A stretch of DNA of 64,000 nt, from positions 744,001 through 808,000 of the forward strand of contig CAWAKJ010000002.1 in the NCBI GenBank assembly GCA_963782595.1, written 5' to 3'. This document shows positions 50,232-59,446 of the stretch, one piece after another. How positions within the stretch are numbered: the stretch's first letter is position 1; every line of letters begins with the position of its first letter. This DNA is from JAMQPK01 sp963782595 (GTDB taxonomy: Bacteria > Acidobacteriota > Vicinamibacteria > Vicinamibacterales > JAMQPK01). A program made the translations under genes and the position numbers. The notes beneath the pieces are model-generated. The model was not told where the DNA came from. It did not search any database and worked only from the letters and a program-made list of their open reading frames with translations.

Positions 50232-51702
50232 ATGGGACCCAGCGGGGCGCTCGGCATGCGCGCCGGCCTCTTCTCGGAATACGCGCTCGATCAGTGCTAC
50301 GACGAGATGTTCGACGGATCCGGTGTGCCGCGCGAGCCGTACGACGGCGCTGTACCGCCGGTTGCTCGAGCTTTCGTCCGCGGACCTTCGGCAGCGTCAG
50401 CAGGATGCCGACAGCTCGTTTCTGCATCAGGGTGTTACGTTCACGGTCTACGGCGACGATCAGGGCACCGAGCGCATCTTTCCGTACGACCTGCTGCCGC
50501 GCATCATCACGGCCAGGGAATGGGCGACGATCGAGCGTGGGCTCATCCAGCGGCTTACGGCCCTGAACATGTTTCTCAAGGACATCTATCAGGACGGCCG
50601 CATTCTGAACGAGGGCATCGTCCCTCGCCACCTCGTGTTCAGCGCGCAGCATTACCGCCGCGAGATGATCGGTATCCGTCCGAGGCGCGACATTTACGTG
50701 TCGGTCGCCGGCACCGATCTGGTGCGGCTGCCGGGCGGTGAGTTCGCCGTGCTCGAAGACAATCTGCGCGTGCCGAGCGGGGTGTCTTACATGCTCACCA
50801 ATCGCCAGATTATCAAGCGTGTGTTCCCGGAGCTGTTCACCGACTACTCCGTGCGGCCGATCGACCACTACGGCCTGGCGCTGCTTGCGACGCTTCGCTC
50901 ACTGGCACCGGACGACCGATCCAATCCGACGATCGTTCTTCTCACACCCGGCGTGTTCAACTCCGCGTATTTCGAGCACACGTTTCTTGCGCGGCAGATG
51001 GGCATCGAGCTTGTCGAAGGGCGCGACCTGATCGTCCACGACAACGTCGTCTACATGAGAACGACGGCCGGCCTGCGGCGGGTGGATGTCATTTATCGGC
51101 GCGTGGACGACGACTTCATCGATCCGCTCGCGTTTCGGCCGGATTCGCGCCTGGGCGTGCCGGGGCTGTTCAATGCGTACCGGGCGGGCAATGTGTCGAT
51201 CGTCAACGCGATCGGGACCGGGGTGGCCGACGACAAGGCCGTATACGCGTACGTGCCGGCGATCATCAGGTTCTATCTCGGCGAGGACCCGATTCTGCCC
51301 GAACGTGCAGACCTACATGCTTGCCGACGAAGACGATCGGCGTTACGTGCTCGAGCACCTCCACGAGCTTGTCGTCAAGGCGGTGGGAGAGTCGGGCGGA
51401 TACGGCATGCTCATCGGGCCCGCACAGCACCGCAGAACAGCGCGACGAGTTCCGGCAGCCGGATCCTGGCCGATCCGCGCAACTACATCGCGCAGCCGAC
51501 GCTCGCGCTGTCGCGCGCGCCGAACTTCGTCAACGATCAGATTGAGTCGCGGCACGTCGATCTTCGGCCGTACGTGCTTTGCGGCGAATCGTTCACCGTG
51601 GTGCCCGGTGGTTTGACGCGCGTGGCGCTGCGGCGTGGCTCGCTGGTCGTGAACTCCTCACAGGGCGGAGGCAGCAAGGACACCTGGGTCCTGGCTGACT
51701 GA
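50232..51702 (+). pseudogene. circularly permuted ATP-grasp protein, frameshifted (4 indels)
   Basis: The translated pieces reconstruct a full family protein: GLFSEYALDQCYDEMFDGSG, LELSSADLRQRQQDADSSF, FTVYGDDQGTERIFPYDLLP, VLEDNLRVPSGVSYMLTNR, VQTYMLADEDDRRYVLEHL, then RPYVLCGESFTVVPGGLTRV at the end. Four single-base insertions disrupt it: an extra G at 50346/7, G at 51301, C at 51425 and C at 51459/60; removing them restores one frame with no stop. Family members accompany alpha-E and transglutaminase proteins and are thought to make peptide-like bonds. Recent decay or sequence error cannot be told apart here. ATG 50256 is an alternative start. Confidence 0.82.
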
Positions 51703-51705
51703 ACC

Positions 51706-52638
51706 ATGCTGTCACGTGTCGCTGATTGCGCGTACTGGATGAGCCGCTATCTCGAGCGTGCCGAGCACACGGCGCGGCTGGGTGATGTGTGCCTCGGACT
51801 GACGCTCGACCGGTCGTCGGACACGTGCCGCCGGCTCATGGGCGCGCTCGGAATGCCTCCGAGTGGATACGGCGTGGCCATCACTCCGGTCACCGAGGAG
51901 CGTCGCCAGACGTTCGGCTGCAGCAGACGATTGAAGCGTGCGTCGCGGCGGCGCGCGAGAACGCGCGGCAGGTGCGCGAGCAGATCAGCACCGAGATGTG
52001 GGAGCAGTTGAATCGCCTGTATCTGCACGTGCGCCGCAACCGATCCGCGCGCGGGTCGGCCTTCTATGGCGCACGTCAAGGAGGCGGCGCATCTGTTTCA
52101 AGGCGTCACCGATTCCACGATGATCCATGCCGAGGGGTGGCACTACATCCAGATCGGACGGTCGATCGAGCGTGCGGCCGCGACGGCGACGATGCTCGAG
52201 GCACTCTTCGATGATGCCGAGGTCGCGGTCGGCGATGGCGGCATCGGCGCGTACGTGTCGTGGATGGCTCTGCTGAGGTCGTGTTCGGGGTTCGAAGCGT
52301 ATTGCCAGCGCTATACCGCCGATGTGCGTCCCGAACAGGTGGCCGAGTTCCTGCTGCTCAGCGCCAGACTTTCCGACGATCCGTGCGCTTCGCCGTCGAC
52401 ACCGTCGAAGCGTCGCTCCGCGCGATCGCGCGAACGCTCGGGCGCAATGCGCAAGGACGCGTCGATCGCCTGGCCGGTCGTCTGCGCGCGTCCCTCGACT
52501 ACAGCCAGATCGACGAGATCATGGCCGACAGCCTCGAGAGCTACGTGCAGGGGCATTCGCCGTCAGTGCGAGCAGGTGCACACGGCGCTGTATCAGACCT
52601 ACATCAGCTACCGCACGGAATCGGCGGTCGCGTCATGA
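51706..52638 (+). pseudogene. alpha-E domain protein, frameshifted (at least 4 indels)
   Basis: Starts with the family signature MLSRVADCAYWMSRYLERAE 3 nt after the ATP-grasp stop; further pieces are AARENARQVREQISTEMWEQ, KEAAHLFQGVTDSTMIHAEG, GRSIERAAATATMLEALFDD and SVRFAVDTVEASLRAIARTL, each in a different frame. Inferred indels: a net frame change near 51900-51925, extra G at 52068/9, extra A at 52366, extra A at 52376, extra G in the GGGG run at 52550. The all-helical alpha-E proteins always occur with permuted ATP-grasp and transglutaminase genes. The stop overlaps the next ATG (ATGA). Confidence 0.82.
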
Positions 52639-53614
52639 GCGCGCGATATCCAGTACCTGATTCGGCACTCCAATCGCTTCGCCTACAGCGCGCCCATCAG
52701 CGAAAGCGTGATGGAGGTGCGCATGCAGCCGCGCAGCGACGGACGCCAGCGATGCCTGCGCTTCGAGTTGACGACACAGCCGCGCGCGCGGGTGTTCGCC
52801 TATCAGGATTCGCTCGGCAACGTCGTCCATCACTTCGATGTGCCCGGGCGGCATTCGCGACTCTGGATTACAGCCGATGCGGTCGTCGAGATAGCAGCCG
52901 GTCTCGCCGGTTCCGGACAGCCTGCCGGATTCGGCATGGGACGATCTGGATGCGCTCGCCGCCACAGGGGAGGACTGGCACGGCCTGCAGTTCAGCCGGT
53001 TTGCGCGCGAAACCCCGCTGTTGCGTGCGTTCGCCGGCGAGCTCGCGTGGCGTCGCGATGCCGATCCGCTGACGCTCATGCGACGGCTCAACACTGCGTA
53101 TTCCGCAGTTTCACCTACGCGCCGCGGCACACCCATGTGGATTCGCCGATCGACGATGCGCTGCAGGTCCGCGCGGGTGTCTGCCAGGATTTTGCGCACA
53201 TCATGATTGCGCTCGCGCGCGGCATCGGCATTCCCTGTCGGTACGTGAGCGGGTACCTGTCGCCGGCTTCGACAAGCAACGACAGGTCCGTGCAAGGCGC
53301 CACGCATGCATGGGTCGAGGCGTATCTTCCGACGCTCGGCTGGGTGGGATTCGATCCGACCAACGATGTGCTGGCCGAGCGAGCGGCACGTGCGCGTCGC
53401 CTTCGGGCGCGATTATGCCGACGTTCCGCCCACGCGAGGCGTGTTCCGGGGTGAGGCCGGCAGCGAGCTCTCTGTGCTCGTGACGGTATCGCTCTCCGAT
53501 TCACCGATCCGGCCCGACCGTGTGCTGCCGATTACGACGTGGGTTGTGCCGGACGCCGGCGAACCCAGCGAGCCGTTCGACCACGCGCAGCAGCAGCAAC
53601 AGCAGCAGCAATAA
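52635..53614 (+). pseudogene. transglutaminase-like protein, frameshifted (4 indels), polyQ tail
   Basis: Pieces give a family protein: YLIRHSNRFAYSAPISESVM (N-terminal beta domain), FTYAPRHTHVDSPIDDALQV, the catalytic Cys in RAGVCQDFAHIMIALARGIG, His in GATHAWVEAYLPTLGWVGFD with the following Asp, and a C-terminal strand set. Indels: extra C at 52650/1, +1 near 52891-52912, a missing base near 53097, and a 4-bp tandem duplication GAGC at 53377-53384. The protein ends in eight Gln encoded by a CAG/CAA run (53588-53611). It completes the three-gene module. Confidence 0.82.
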
Positions 53615-53660
53615 CTTCGTGAAAAGATTCTTTGCGACTTCGCGTCTTTGCGTTGAAACA
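53615..53660. repeat. CTTTGCGACTTCGCGTCTTTGCG short repeat
   Basis: TTCTTTGCGACTTCGCGTCT followed by TTGCGTTGAAAC: repeated TTTGCG/CTTCGCG units after the transglutaminase gene, a familiar spacer repeat; a relic is also near 19605. Confidence 0.5.
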
Positions 53661-53721
53661 GAAGAATCAGCGTGCGAAGTGTGGGAATTTGGCGCGCACT
53701 TCGGCCGCCGTCACGTGTCGC

Positions 53722-53928
53722 CACGATGAGCATCCATCGCGCCCGCGCTCGGGCCATCCCCTCGATCTGAATCTTGTGTCGTTGTGGATCGACTCGCGCG
53801 AGCGGATCGGCGAGGACGCGCCCGTTGACCGCGACCTTGCCGGCGCGAATGAGGTCGCGTGCCTGCGAGCGGGACGCATAGCCGAGCTTCGACAGGCTGC
53901 GTTCGAGTGCGACGCTGTTGCGCCTCAA
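53722..53928 (-). pseudogene. S4-domain fragment of an RsuA/RluB-type pseudouridine synthase
   Basis: About 70 residues starting at TTG 53928, which overlaps the stop of the upstream sugar dehydrogenase by 4 nt. It reads LERSLSKLGYASRSQARDLI then RAGKVAVNGRVLADPLARVD, the S4 RNA-binding domain that opens 16S/23S rRNA pseudouridine synthases, up to ARWMLIV. The catalytic domain that should follow is missing: the frame continues into the spacer and antisense to the transglutaminase 3' end (stop at 53413) with no family resemblance. Either a truncated gene or another casualty of the indel-rich stretch. Confidence 0.6.
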
Positions 53929-55158
53929 GGCTTGTTGATCTTCAGTCCTGTGGGCGCTGGCGGCGCCGTCAGCGAGGCCGTGATTCGAACAATGCGGCCG
54001 CCCGAGTGGTTGACGATGAAAAGTTCGCCATCCGCGTCGACGCCGAACGAGCTGATGAGCCCCAACACGGCGGACCCGCCAAGCTCGGCCGTATGCTCGC
54101 GGCGATCGGAGGCGGTTGCTTCGCCGGAGCTGTTCAGCGTCAGCGCGAGCGACCACACGCGCCCCGAGTAGTCGGCAAAAAAATAACGGCCGCGAAAGGC
54201 GCCGCCAAGCCGGCTGCCGCGGTACACGAAGCCACCGGTCACTGACACTCCGTCTCCTCGCCCGTACTCGAAAATTGGATCAGTCAACGGAAGAAATGCC
54301 GGCGAACGCGTGGTCACGTTGTCGTGCGCGCCTTCTCGATTGCGCCACCCATAGTTCCGTCCACCGGCTCCGCGAGGCTCGTAGTCGATTTCCTCGAAGC
54401 TGTTCTGCCCGACGTCGCCGATCACGAGTGCACCTGTTCCACCCCGTACGACATCGTCGAAGGTGTAGCGCCAGGGGTTTCTCAGCCCGAAGGACCATAT
54501 TTCGTCACGTGCGGGGCTGGCCACGAATGGGTTGTCCGGCGGAATGCGGTAACCGCTTGAATTGTTGTCGGGCACGTTGACGTCGATGCGCAGCATCTTG
54601 CCGAGCAGTTCGTCAGGATTCTGAGCGCGATGGGCGGGATCGTTACCTGATCCGCCGTCGCCAAGACCGATGTACAGATAGCCATCTGGACCGAATGCGA
54701 GATGTCCGCCATTGTGATTGACAAACGGTTGTTCCACGATGCGCGAGGTGCCGCCGAGCATCAGGTCGAATCGGGTTGCGGGATCGGCGACGAGCGCATT
54801 CGGCGATCGATTGAAGCGCGCCACAACGGTGTCGCCGTCTGAATTCGTGAAGTTGACGAAGAAGCGTCCGCTCGACGCGTAATCGGGCGCGAGCGCGAGG
54901 CCGAGCAGACCTCGTTCGCCGCAACAGACGACGCTGCTGGTGAGATTCAGGAAGTCGGCGCCGAGAACCGTGCCGCTGCGCACGACACGGATTCGCCCTG
55001 CCTGCTGAACGACGAACTGGACGGTGCGATCAGTGGGGTCCTGCACGATCGCGACCGGCGTCTGAAATCCAGAAGCGTAGAGCTGACCCTGCAACTGCGC
55101 GTGTGCCGTTTCGGGTACTCAGCAGGACCAGAGCAGCGGCGGCGACCGCGAGTCTCAT
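53925..55158 (-). CDS. PQQ-dependent sugar (sorbosone/glucose) dehydrogenase, signal peptide out of frame
   Basis: About 390 residues are in one frame: beta-propeller with GERGLLGLALAPDYASSGRF, FVNHNGGHLAFGPDGYLYIG, DGGSGNDPAHRAQNPDELLG, IWSFGLRNPWRYTFD and the end GSAVLGLISSFGVDADGELF. The signal peptide, MRLAVAAAALVLLST, starts at ATG 55158 in another frame; removing one G from the GGG at 55113-55115 joins them into ...ETAHAQLQGQLYASGF, a textbook cleavage site. So a single extra base separates signal and enzyme. A TACGAT box is 7 nt before ATG 55158. The mature enzyme would be periplasmic and oxidise aldoses. Confidence 0.85.
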
Positions 55159-55165
55159 GCGACGT

Positions 55166-55171
55166 ATCGTA
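55166..55171 (-). promoter_or_regulatory. -10 box for a leaderless start (sugar dehydrogenase)
   Basis: TACGAT on the minus strand ends 7 nt before ATG 55158. Confidence 0.4.
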
Positions 55172-55206
55172 ACGCAGCGTGGGTGCTGGTGGGCTATCAT
55201 GCGGAA

Positions 55207-56580
55207 GTGCCTGGACGTGTGGCGCTCGTGATACTCGCATGTGCCTGCCTTTCCGGTTGTGACAAGAAAGAGCCGGAGATACCAGATCCCGGCAATCCGT
55301 CCGGAGATGTGCAGGTGTCCGCTGGAGATCGCCTCGGGTGGACGCAGGCGGCGCCCGACACCGCCGACATCGCTGCTCTTCAATTTGCACTCTACATCGA
55401 CGGGGCCCGCACGACGCTCGCCGGCGCGGGCTGCACACGGTCGGGCGCCTCATTCGAGTGCAGCGCCGTGCTGCCGACGCTTGCAGCGGGGACGCACACG
55501 CTCGAGCTTGCGGCCTTCGTCAACGAAGGTGGCGCAGTACTCGAAAGCGCGCGGTCGCCCGCTCTTCGCGTAGTCGTCGCCGTCCGGGCAGGATCGGCGT
55601 TCTCATCATCGTCAATCTCCGTTCTCACGGTGGAAGAGGCGCGGCTGAACCTCTCGCCGGTCGTCGAAGGCCTCAACCTTCCATCGGATCTTGCATTTTC
55701 GTCTGACGGCTCAATCTTCGTTGCGGAGCGCGGTGGGACCGTCCGCATCATCAGGAACGGAGTACTCGTCGAGGATGCGGCTCTCGACCTCTCACGCGAG
55801 ATCACCTTGCCGGAAGGCGGCCTCCTCGCGATCGCACTCGATCCGAAGTTCGATGAAAACGGGCTGACGTATGCTCTCTATGCCGCGGCGGCGCCGCGCG
55901 ACGGCCAGGAGTTCATGTTGGCGCGGTTCCGTGCGGTGAACGGGATTTTCGGCGAGCGGGCGGTGATGCTCGACAGGACACCGGCGTCGGCCTACGGCGC
56001 GAGCGGGGCGCTGCGAATTGGCTCTGACGCCAAGCTGTATGTCGCACTCGACAGCTCGGCCGACGCACTTATCGCCGGCAGTTTTGCGTCGTACAACGGC
56101 AAGGTCCTCAGGCTCAACCTCGATGCGACGGCGCCGGACGATCAATCCGGACAGCCGCCGATTGCTTCGTTCGATCATCCACAACCGCAGGCGTTGGATT
56201 GGCAGCCGGCGACAGGAAATCTGTGGGTGGTCGATCGCTTGGCATCCGACGCCGGAAGGCTCAGTGCCATCGCGAGTGACCCGAAGCAAAAGCGCGCGGC
56301 ATTCCGCACCTCATATGCGCTGCCGGCGGGAACCGGTGCAACGTCTGCGACGTTCTATCGCGGCGATCTGATGCCTCTCTTCCGGGACAATTTGTTCCTG
56401 GCCGCCGAGGTGGGCCGGGAGCTCATCCGTCTACGCTTCGATCCTGACAATCCATCACGCATCCTCTCGGTCGAGCGGCTCCTGAAGGATCAGATCGGCG
56501 CCGTCCGTGTGGTTGTGGAAGGGAAGGATGGTGCGTTGTACATCGCCACCGAAACTGCGCTGTACAAACTCGCGCCCTGA
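55207..56580 (+). CDS. lipoprotein PQQ-dependent sugar dehydrogenase-like protein
   Basis: A 457-residue lipoprotein if started at GTG 55207: short basic N-terminus, hydrophobic VALVILACACLSGC with lipobox LSGC, then a Gly/Pro linker. Residues 40-130 form an Ig-like beta domain (TAALQFALYIDGARTT is similar in style); from about 155 a six-bladed propeller follows with LPSDLAFSSDGSIFVAERGG, LLAIALDPKFDENGLTYALY, LRIGSDAKLYVALDSSAD and RDNLFLAAEVGRELIRLRFD. It is a diverged relative of the neighbouring minus-strand enzyme; PQQ ligands cannot be confirmed. GTG 55183 is an alternative start. Confidence 0.8.
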   Translation: MPGRVALVILACACLSGCDKKEPEIPDPGNPSGDVQVSAGDRLGWTQAAPDTADIAALQFALYIDGARTTLAGAGCTRSGASFECSAVLPTLAAGTHTLELAAFVNEGGAVLESARSPALRVVVAVRAGSAFSSSSISVLTVEEARLNLSPVVEGLNLPSDLAFSSDGSIFVAERGGTVRIIRNGVLVEDAALDLSREITLPEGGLLAIALDPKFDENGLTYALYAAAAPRDGQEFMLARFRAVNGIFGERAVMLDRTPASAYGASGALRIGSDAKLYVALDSSADALIAGSFASYNGKVLRLNLDATAPDDQSGQPPIASFDHPQPQALDWQPATGNLWVVDRLASDAGRLSAIASDPKQKRAAFRTSYALPAGTGATSATFYRGDLMPLFRDNLFLAAEVGRELIRLRFDPDNPSRILSVERLLKDQIGAVRVVVEGKDGALYIATETALYKLAP

Positions 56581-56584
56581 TGCA

Positions 56585-57100
56585 ATGAGCGTGACCCGGT
56601 GGCAGATCCGTGACGAGGCCGATGTCGATGCCGACGCCATTCGGAAGGTTCACCTTGAGGCGTTCGGCGGGGATGTCGAAGCACGCATTGTCGATTCGCT
56701 TCGCGAACGCGGCAAGATGGTGCTTTCACTGGTGATCAGTCTCAACTCCGAAGTCGTTGGCCATCTGGCCTTCTCACCGGTCACAGTTGCCGACGCTCCC
56801 GCCAGTTTTCGTGGGCTGGGATTAGGACCTGTCGGCGTAAGGCCGAAAGCGCAGGCCAGGGGATTGGGCTCGTCATTGATTCGCGAGGGCCTGCGACGCT
56901 GCAGGATGGAGGCATATGACGCCAGCGTCGTCATGGGTTCTCCGGCGTACTACTCACGATTCGGCTTCGAGCCGGCGCACGCGTTCGGGCTCGAGAACGA
57001 GTGGGGCGTCGGCGACGAGTTCATGGTGTTGAGACTGCGCGACGGAGCACTCGATCAGGTGCGAGGCCTGGTGCGATATGCGCCAGAGTTTAGTGGTTAG
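56585..57100 (+). CDS. GNAT-family N-acetyltransferase
   Basis: A 171-residue acetyltransferase. The acetyl-CoA motif is LGLGPVGVRPKAQARGLGSSLI, preceded by VVGHLAFSPVTV and followed by ASVVMGSPAYYSRFGFEPA, a subgroup (YhbS-like) typical of predicted small-molecule acetyltransferases. ATG 56585 is 4 nt after the preceding stop. Substrate unknown. Confidence 0.88.
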   Translation: MSVTRWQIRDEADVDADAIRKVHLEAFGGDVEARIVDSLRERGKMVLSLVISLNSEVVGHLAFSPVTVADAPASFRGLGLGPVGVRPKAQARGLGSSLIREGLRRCRMEAYDASVVMGSPAYYSRFGFEPAHAFGLENEWGVGDEFMVLRLRDGALDQVRGLVRYAPEFSG

Positions 57101-57130
57101 TGGCTGGTGGTTAGTGGTTGGCGGTTGCAC
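57092..57130. repeat. GTGGTTAGTGGCTGGTGG short-unit repeat
   Basis: TTAGTGGTTAGTGGCTGGTG then GTTAGTGGTTGGCGGTTG, running over the end of the acetyltransferase gene, followed by GGCTACAGGCTACCGGCCACTG. Same style as 8404 and 25298. Confidence 0.7.
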
Positions 57131-57165
57131 AGTGACCCGGCTACAGGCTACCGGCCACTGTGCTA

Positions 57166-58053
57166 CTAGCTAACTCCCACTTTCAATTCCGCAAGCTGTT
57201 CGAGAATCTGTTTCTGCGCCTCAACTGGCAACGTCCCCAGCGGTGGGCGTGTGGGTCCGCCGGCGTATCCGATTTGATCGAGCGCGTATTTCAGACCGGC
57301 CACACCATGCATGGCGCCGAGCAGACGGCCGAGCGGAGCGATGCGGCGCTGCAGCGCGAGCGCCTCCGGGTGACGCTGCTTGCGAACGAAATCAAAGAGG
57401 TCGACGCACATATCCGGCAGCACGGCGGAGATCGCCAGCACCGCGCCGTCGGCCCCCGCACATAGCGAGTGATAGAACGTGGCGGCCGATCCACACAACA
57501 CGGTGAAGTGATCTGGCGTGCGCGTGATCGTGTCAGAGAGCTGCACGATGTCGGTATTGGATTCTTTCATCCCGATAATGTTCCCGTGGGTCGCGAGGCG
57601 CGCCACGGTCTCGGGCACGAGATTGACCCCGGTGTACATCGTGACGTTGTAGAGCAGCACCGGCAGCGGAGACGCGTCGGCCACTGCCGTGTAGTGACGC
57701 ACGAACGCGTCGCTCGTCATCACGTTCTTGTAGTAGGAAGGGGTCCGCACGAGCACGGCATCTGCGCCGATACGTGCGGCGCCTCTGGCGGCCTCGATCG
57801 TCGCTGCCGTCGACTCGCGGCCCACGCCGGCAATCAGTGTGCGGTCGCGGGGAACGTGGGCACGTACCGTCTCGATAATCGCGGTGGCTTCCGCATCATC
57901 GAGGAGCGGCGCCTCGCCATTCGATCCCAGCACAACGAGCCCTGCCAGCCGCGTCTGCATCCATCGCGAGACGTTGCCGGCGAGGGCCCGATGATCGACC
58001 GCGTCGTTGGTGAATGGCGTCGGAATCGGAGGGAAGACGCCTGAGAGGTTCAC
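57166..58053 (-). CDS. dihydrodipicolinate-synthase-family aldolase, HOGA-like
   Basis: A 295-residue (beta/alpha)8 aldolase. Features: GVFPPIPTPFTNDAVDHRAL at the start, substrate loop VVLGSNGEAPLL, RTPSYYKNVMTSDAFVRHYT, Tyr in VLLYNVTMYTG and Schiff-base Lys in IIGMKESNTD. The GSNGE and YY(K/R) pattern is closer to 4-hydroxy-2-oxoglutarate aldolases than to DapA, and the real dapA is at the window start, so a catabolic aldolase is favoured. GTG 58053 gives family length and has TACATT 6 nt upstream on the minus strand. Confidence 0.85.
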   Translation of the reverse strand: MNLSGVFPPIPTPFTNDAVDHRALAGNVSRWMQTRLAGLVVLGSNGEAPLLDDAEATAIIETVRAHVPRDRTLIAGVGRESTAATIEAARGAARIGADAVLVRTPSYYKNVMTSDAFVRHYTAVADASPLPVLLYNVTMYTGVNLVPETVARLATHGNIIGMKESNTDIVQLSDTITRTPDHFTVLCGSAATFYHSLCAGADGAVLAISAVLPDMCVDLFDFVRKQRHPEALALQRRIAPLGRLLGAMHGVAGLKYALDQIGYAGGPTRPPLGTLPVEAQKQILEQLAELKVGVS

Positions 58054-58059
58054 GTCGAA

Positions 58060-58065
58060 AATGTA
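58060..58065 (-). promoter_or_regulatory. -10 box for a leaderless GTG start (HOGA-like aldolase)
   Basis: TACATT on the minus strand ends 6 nt before GTG 58053. Confidence 0.4.
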
Positions 58066-58087
58066 CCACGCATCCGGCCATTCGTGA

Positions 58088-58618
58088 TTACCACCCAACC
58101 CCGATGGCGACGTTGCCCCCGATGCGCGTGTGCTCGCCGCCACGAGAGATTTCGAACTCGGGCCGCACGAACAGCCGGGTGCCCGCCGGAATGCGCACGC
58201 CCGCGAATCCGCTCAACGTGCCGGACGTCCGCTCGCTTCTGAAGATTCCGCCGAAACCCGGCGGCTCGGTCCGTGCCGATTCGACGCGGGTGACGCCGAA
58301 TCCACCACCGGCGTAGGGCTGCGTCCGTCCGTTTCCGAAGTATTTCAGAATCCTTGCACGGGCAGCGGTGACGGTCGAGTCGAACCGGACGCCGCTCGAA
58401 AAGCTGCGTTCGGCCTTCTGGTGCTCGACCAGCCCTTCGATGCCCCAGCCGTGGGGCGATTTGAATCCGACGCCCGCGCCGAACGGCACGCCGAACCCGA
58501 TGTTGCCTTCATCGTCCCAGACCTGGATGCCGCCGGTCACGCCGAAGAGCTCGACAGATTGTGCAGATGCAAGGGACGGAACGAAGATGACGAGGGTGAG
58601 GAGTATGAAGAGTCGCAT
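58088..58618 (-). CDS. small outer-membrane beta-barrel protein
   Basis: A 176-residue protein with signal peptide (MRLFILLTLVIFVPSLASAQ) and alternating beta strands with aromatic girdles (GIQVWDDEGNIGFGVPFGAG, ARILKYFGNGRTQPYAGGGF, LSGFAGVRIPAGTRLFVRPEFEI cut short here) ending in Trp after IGGNVAIGVG, as in OmpA/OmpX-type barrels sorted by the Bam complex. Function unknown. AAAGGA lies upstream of ATG 58618. Confidence 0.75.
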   Translation of the reverse strand: MRLFILLTLVIFVPSLASAQSVELFGVTGGIQVWDDEGNIGFGVPFGAGVGFKSPHGWGIEGLVEHQKAERSFSSGVRFDSTVTAARARILKYFGNGRTQPYAGGGFGVTRVESARTEPPGFGGIFRSERTSGTLSGFAGVRIPAGTRLFVRPEFEISRGGEHTRIGGNVAIGVGW

Positions 58619-58669
58619 GGCCTGATCCTTTCGTTTCTCATCAGGGAATGCGAGATTGGCGGGAGAAAC

Positions 58670-58719
58670 GGCTCCGGGAGCCTTTTCCGAGGAATTTCAG
58701 GGAAAAAGGCTCCCGGAGC
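58670..58719. repeat. GCTCCGGGAGCCTTTTCC inverted repeat
   Basis: GCTCCGGGAGCCTTTTCC (58670-58687) faces GGAAAAAGGCTCCCGGAGC (58701-58719), both arms also internally palindromic. Followed by TTTTT; it could act as a terminator in either direction between two minus-strand genes. Same unit as 45561. Confidence 0.8.
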
Positions 58720-58722
58720 TTT

Positions 58723-59271
58723 TTACAGGGTCGGGAACCTGCGCAGGGTCTCCGAGCCGCTGACCGTGCCCAGGCAATAGCTGCCGCTGTAGTCGACCTT
58801 CATTGAATCGTTGTTCTGGCGGGTGCCGCTGCCTGTCAGATTGAACTGACAGGGCACGCCCACCGCCGTCAGCGTGCCGTTGGCGACGAGATTGATGACG
58901 TTCTCGCTTTGCATGGTGCCCGTCAGGTTTGCCGAAACCGTGACACCGCTCGCGCAGTTCCCCGTCACCGTGCCCGACAGCGAGGTGTTGGTCTGGGCCG
59001 TGATGACCCACTTCACATCCGAGCAGTTGCCCAGCGGAAGTCCGGCAATCGTGTCCGAGGCCCAGGTGCCGGCAAACGCCGCCGGCGTGACTGCTGAGCC
59101 GCCGCCTGAATTGTTCGAGCCGCCGGTCGACGACGATCCCGTCGATCCGGCTGCGCCGGTGTTGACGTTGCCGGGAGCGGTGGGAACCAGAAGCTTCGAT
59201 GAGTTCTCGAAGGCGCAGGCCGCGACCATCAGTGCGCCGAGCAGAACGCCGAAGAGAGATATGGGTCTCAT
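58723..59271 (-). CDS. hypothetical secreted lipoprotein
   Basis: A 182-residue protein with lipobox (LLGALMVAACAFE, Cys19), a Gly/Ser/Thr/Asn-rich linker (GSTGSSSTGGSNNSGGG) and a beta-rich C-terminal domain rich in Asn/Thr with three Cys (NCSD, GNCASG, VPCQ). The pattern WASDTIAGLPLGNCS...ITGT-like strands suggests a small beta-barrel or sandwich. No family recognised. ATG 59271, with AAGGATTTCC upstream, is plausible. Confidence 0.7.
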   Translation of the reverse strand: MRPISLFGVLLGALMVAACAFENSSKLLVPTAPGNVNTGAAGSTGSSSTGGSNNSGGGSAVTPAAFAGTWASDTIAGLPLGNCSDVKWVITAQTNTSLSGTVTGNCASGVTVSANLTGTMQSENVINLVANGTLTAVGVPCQFNLTGSGTRQNNDSMKVDYSGSYCLGTVSGSETLRRFPTL

Positions 59272-59446
59272 AGGAAATCCTTACACTTTTGTTTCGGCGC
59301 ACACGCTTCTCGCGTCGCCGTAGGTCCGACAGCCTTACTTTTCAGGAGATCTTGGAAACGCCGGGGGGGATTGCAGAATAAGGGCCAGAACGGGCTTTTG
59401 GCAAGCGGGATCTCGGCCGTGCGGCGTTCCCCAGCGTCAAAACAGG

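Noticed and set aside
53588..53611. CAG/CAA run as a phase-variation tract
   Set aside because: Triplet units would not change the frame and it lies at the very C-terminus; noted only as a polyGln tail.
50232..53614. Programmed ribosomal frameshifting as an explanation for the broken ATP-grasp/alpha-E/transglutaminase genes
   Set aside because: Too many sites, no slippery heptamers or shared context, and one 4-bp duplication; error or decay is simpler.
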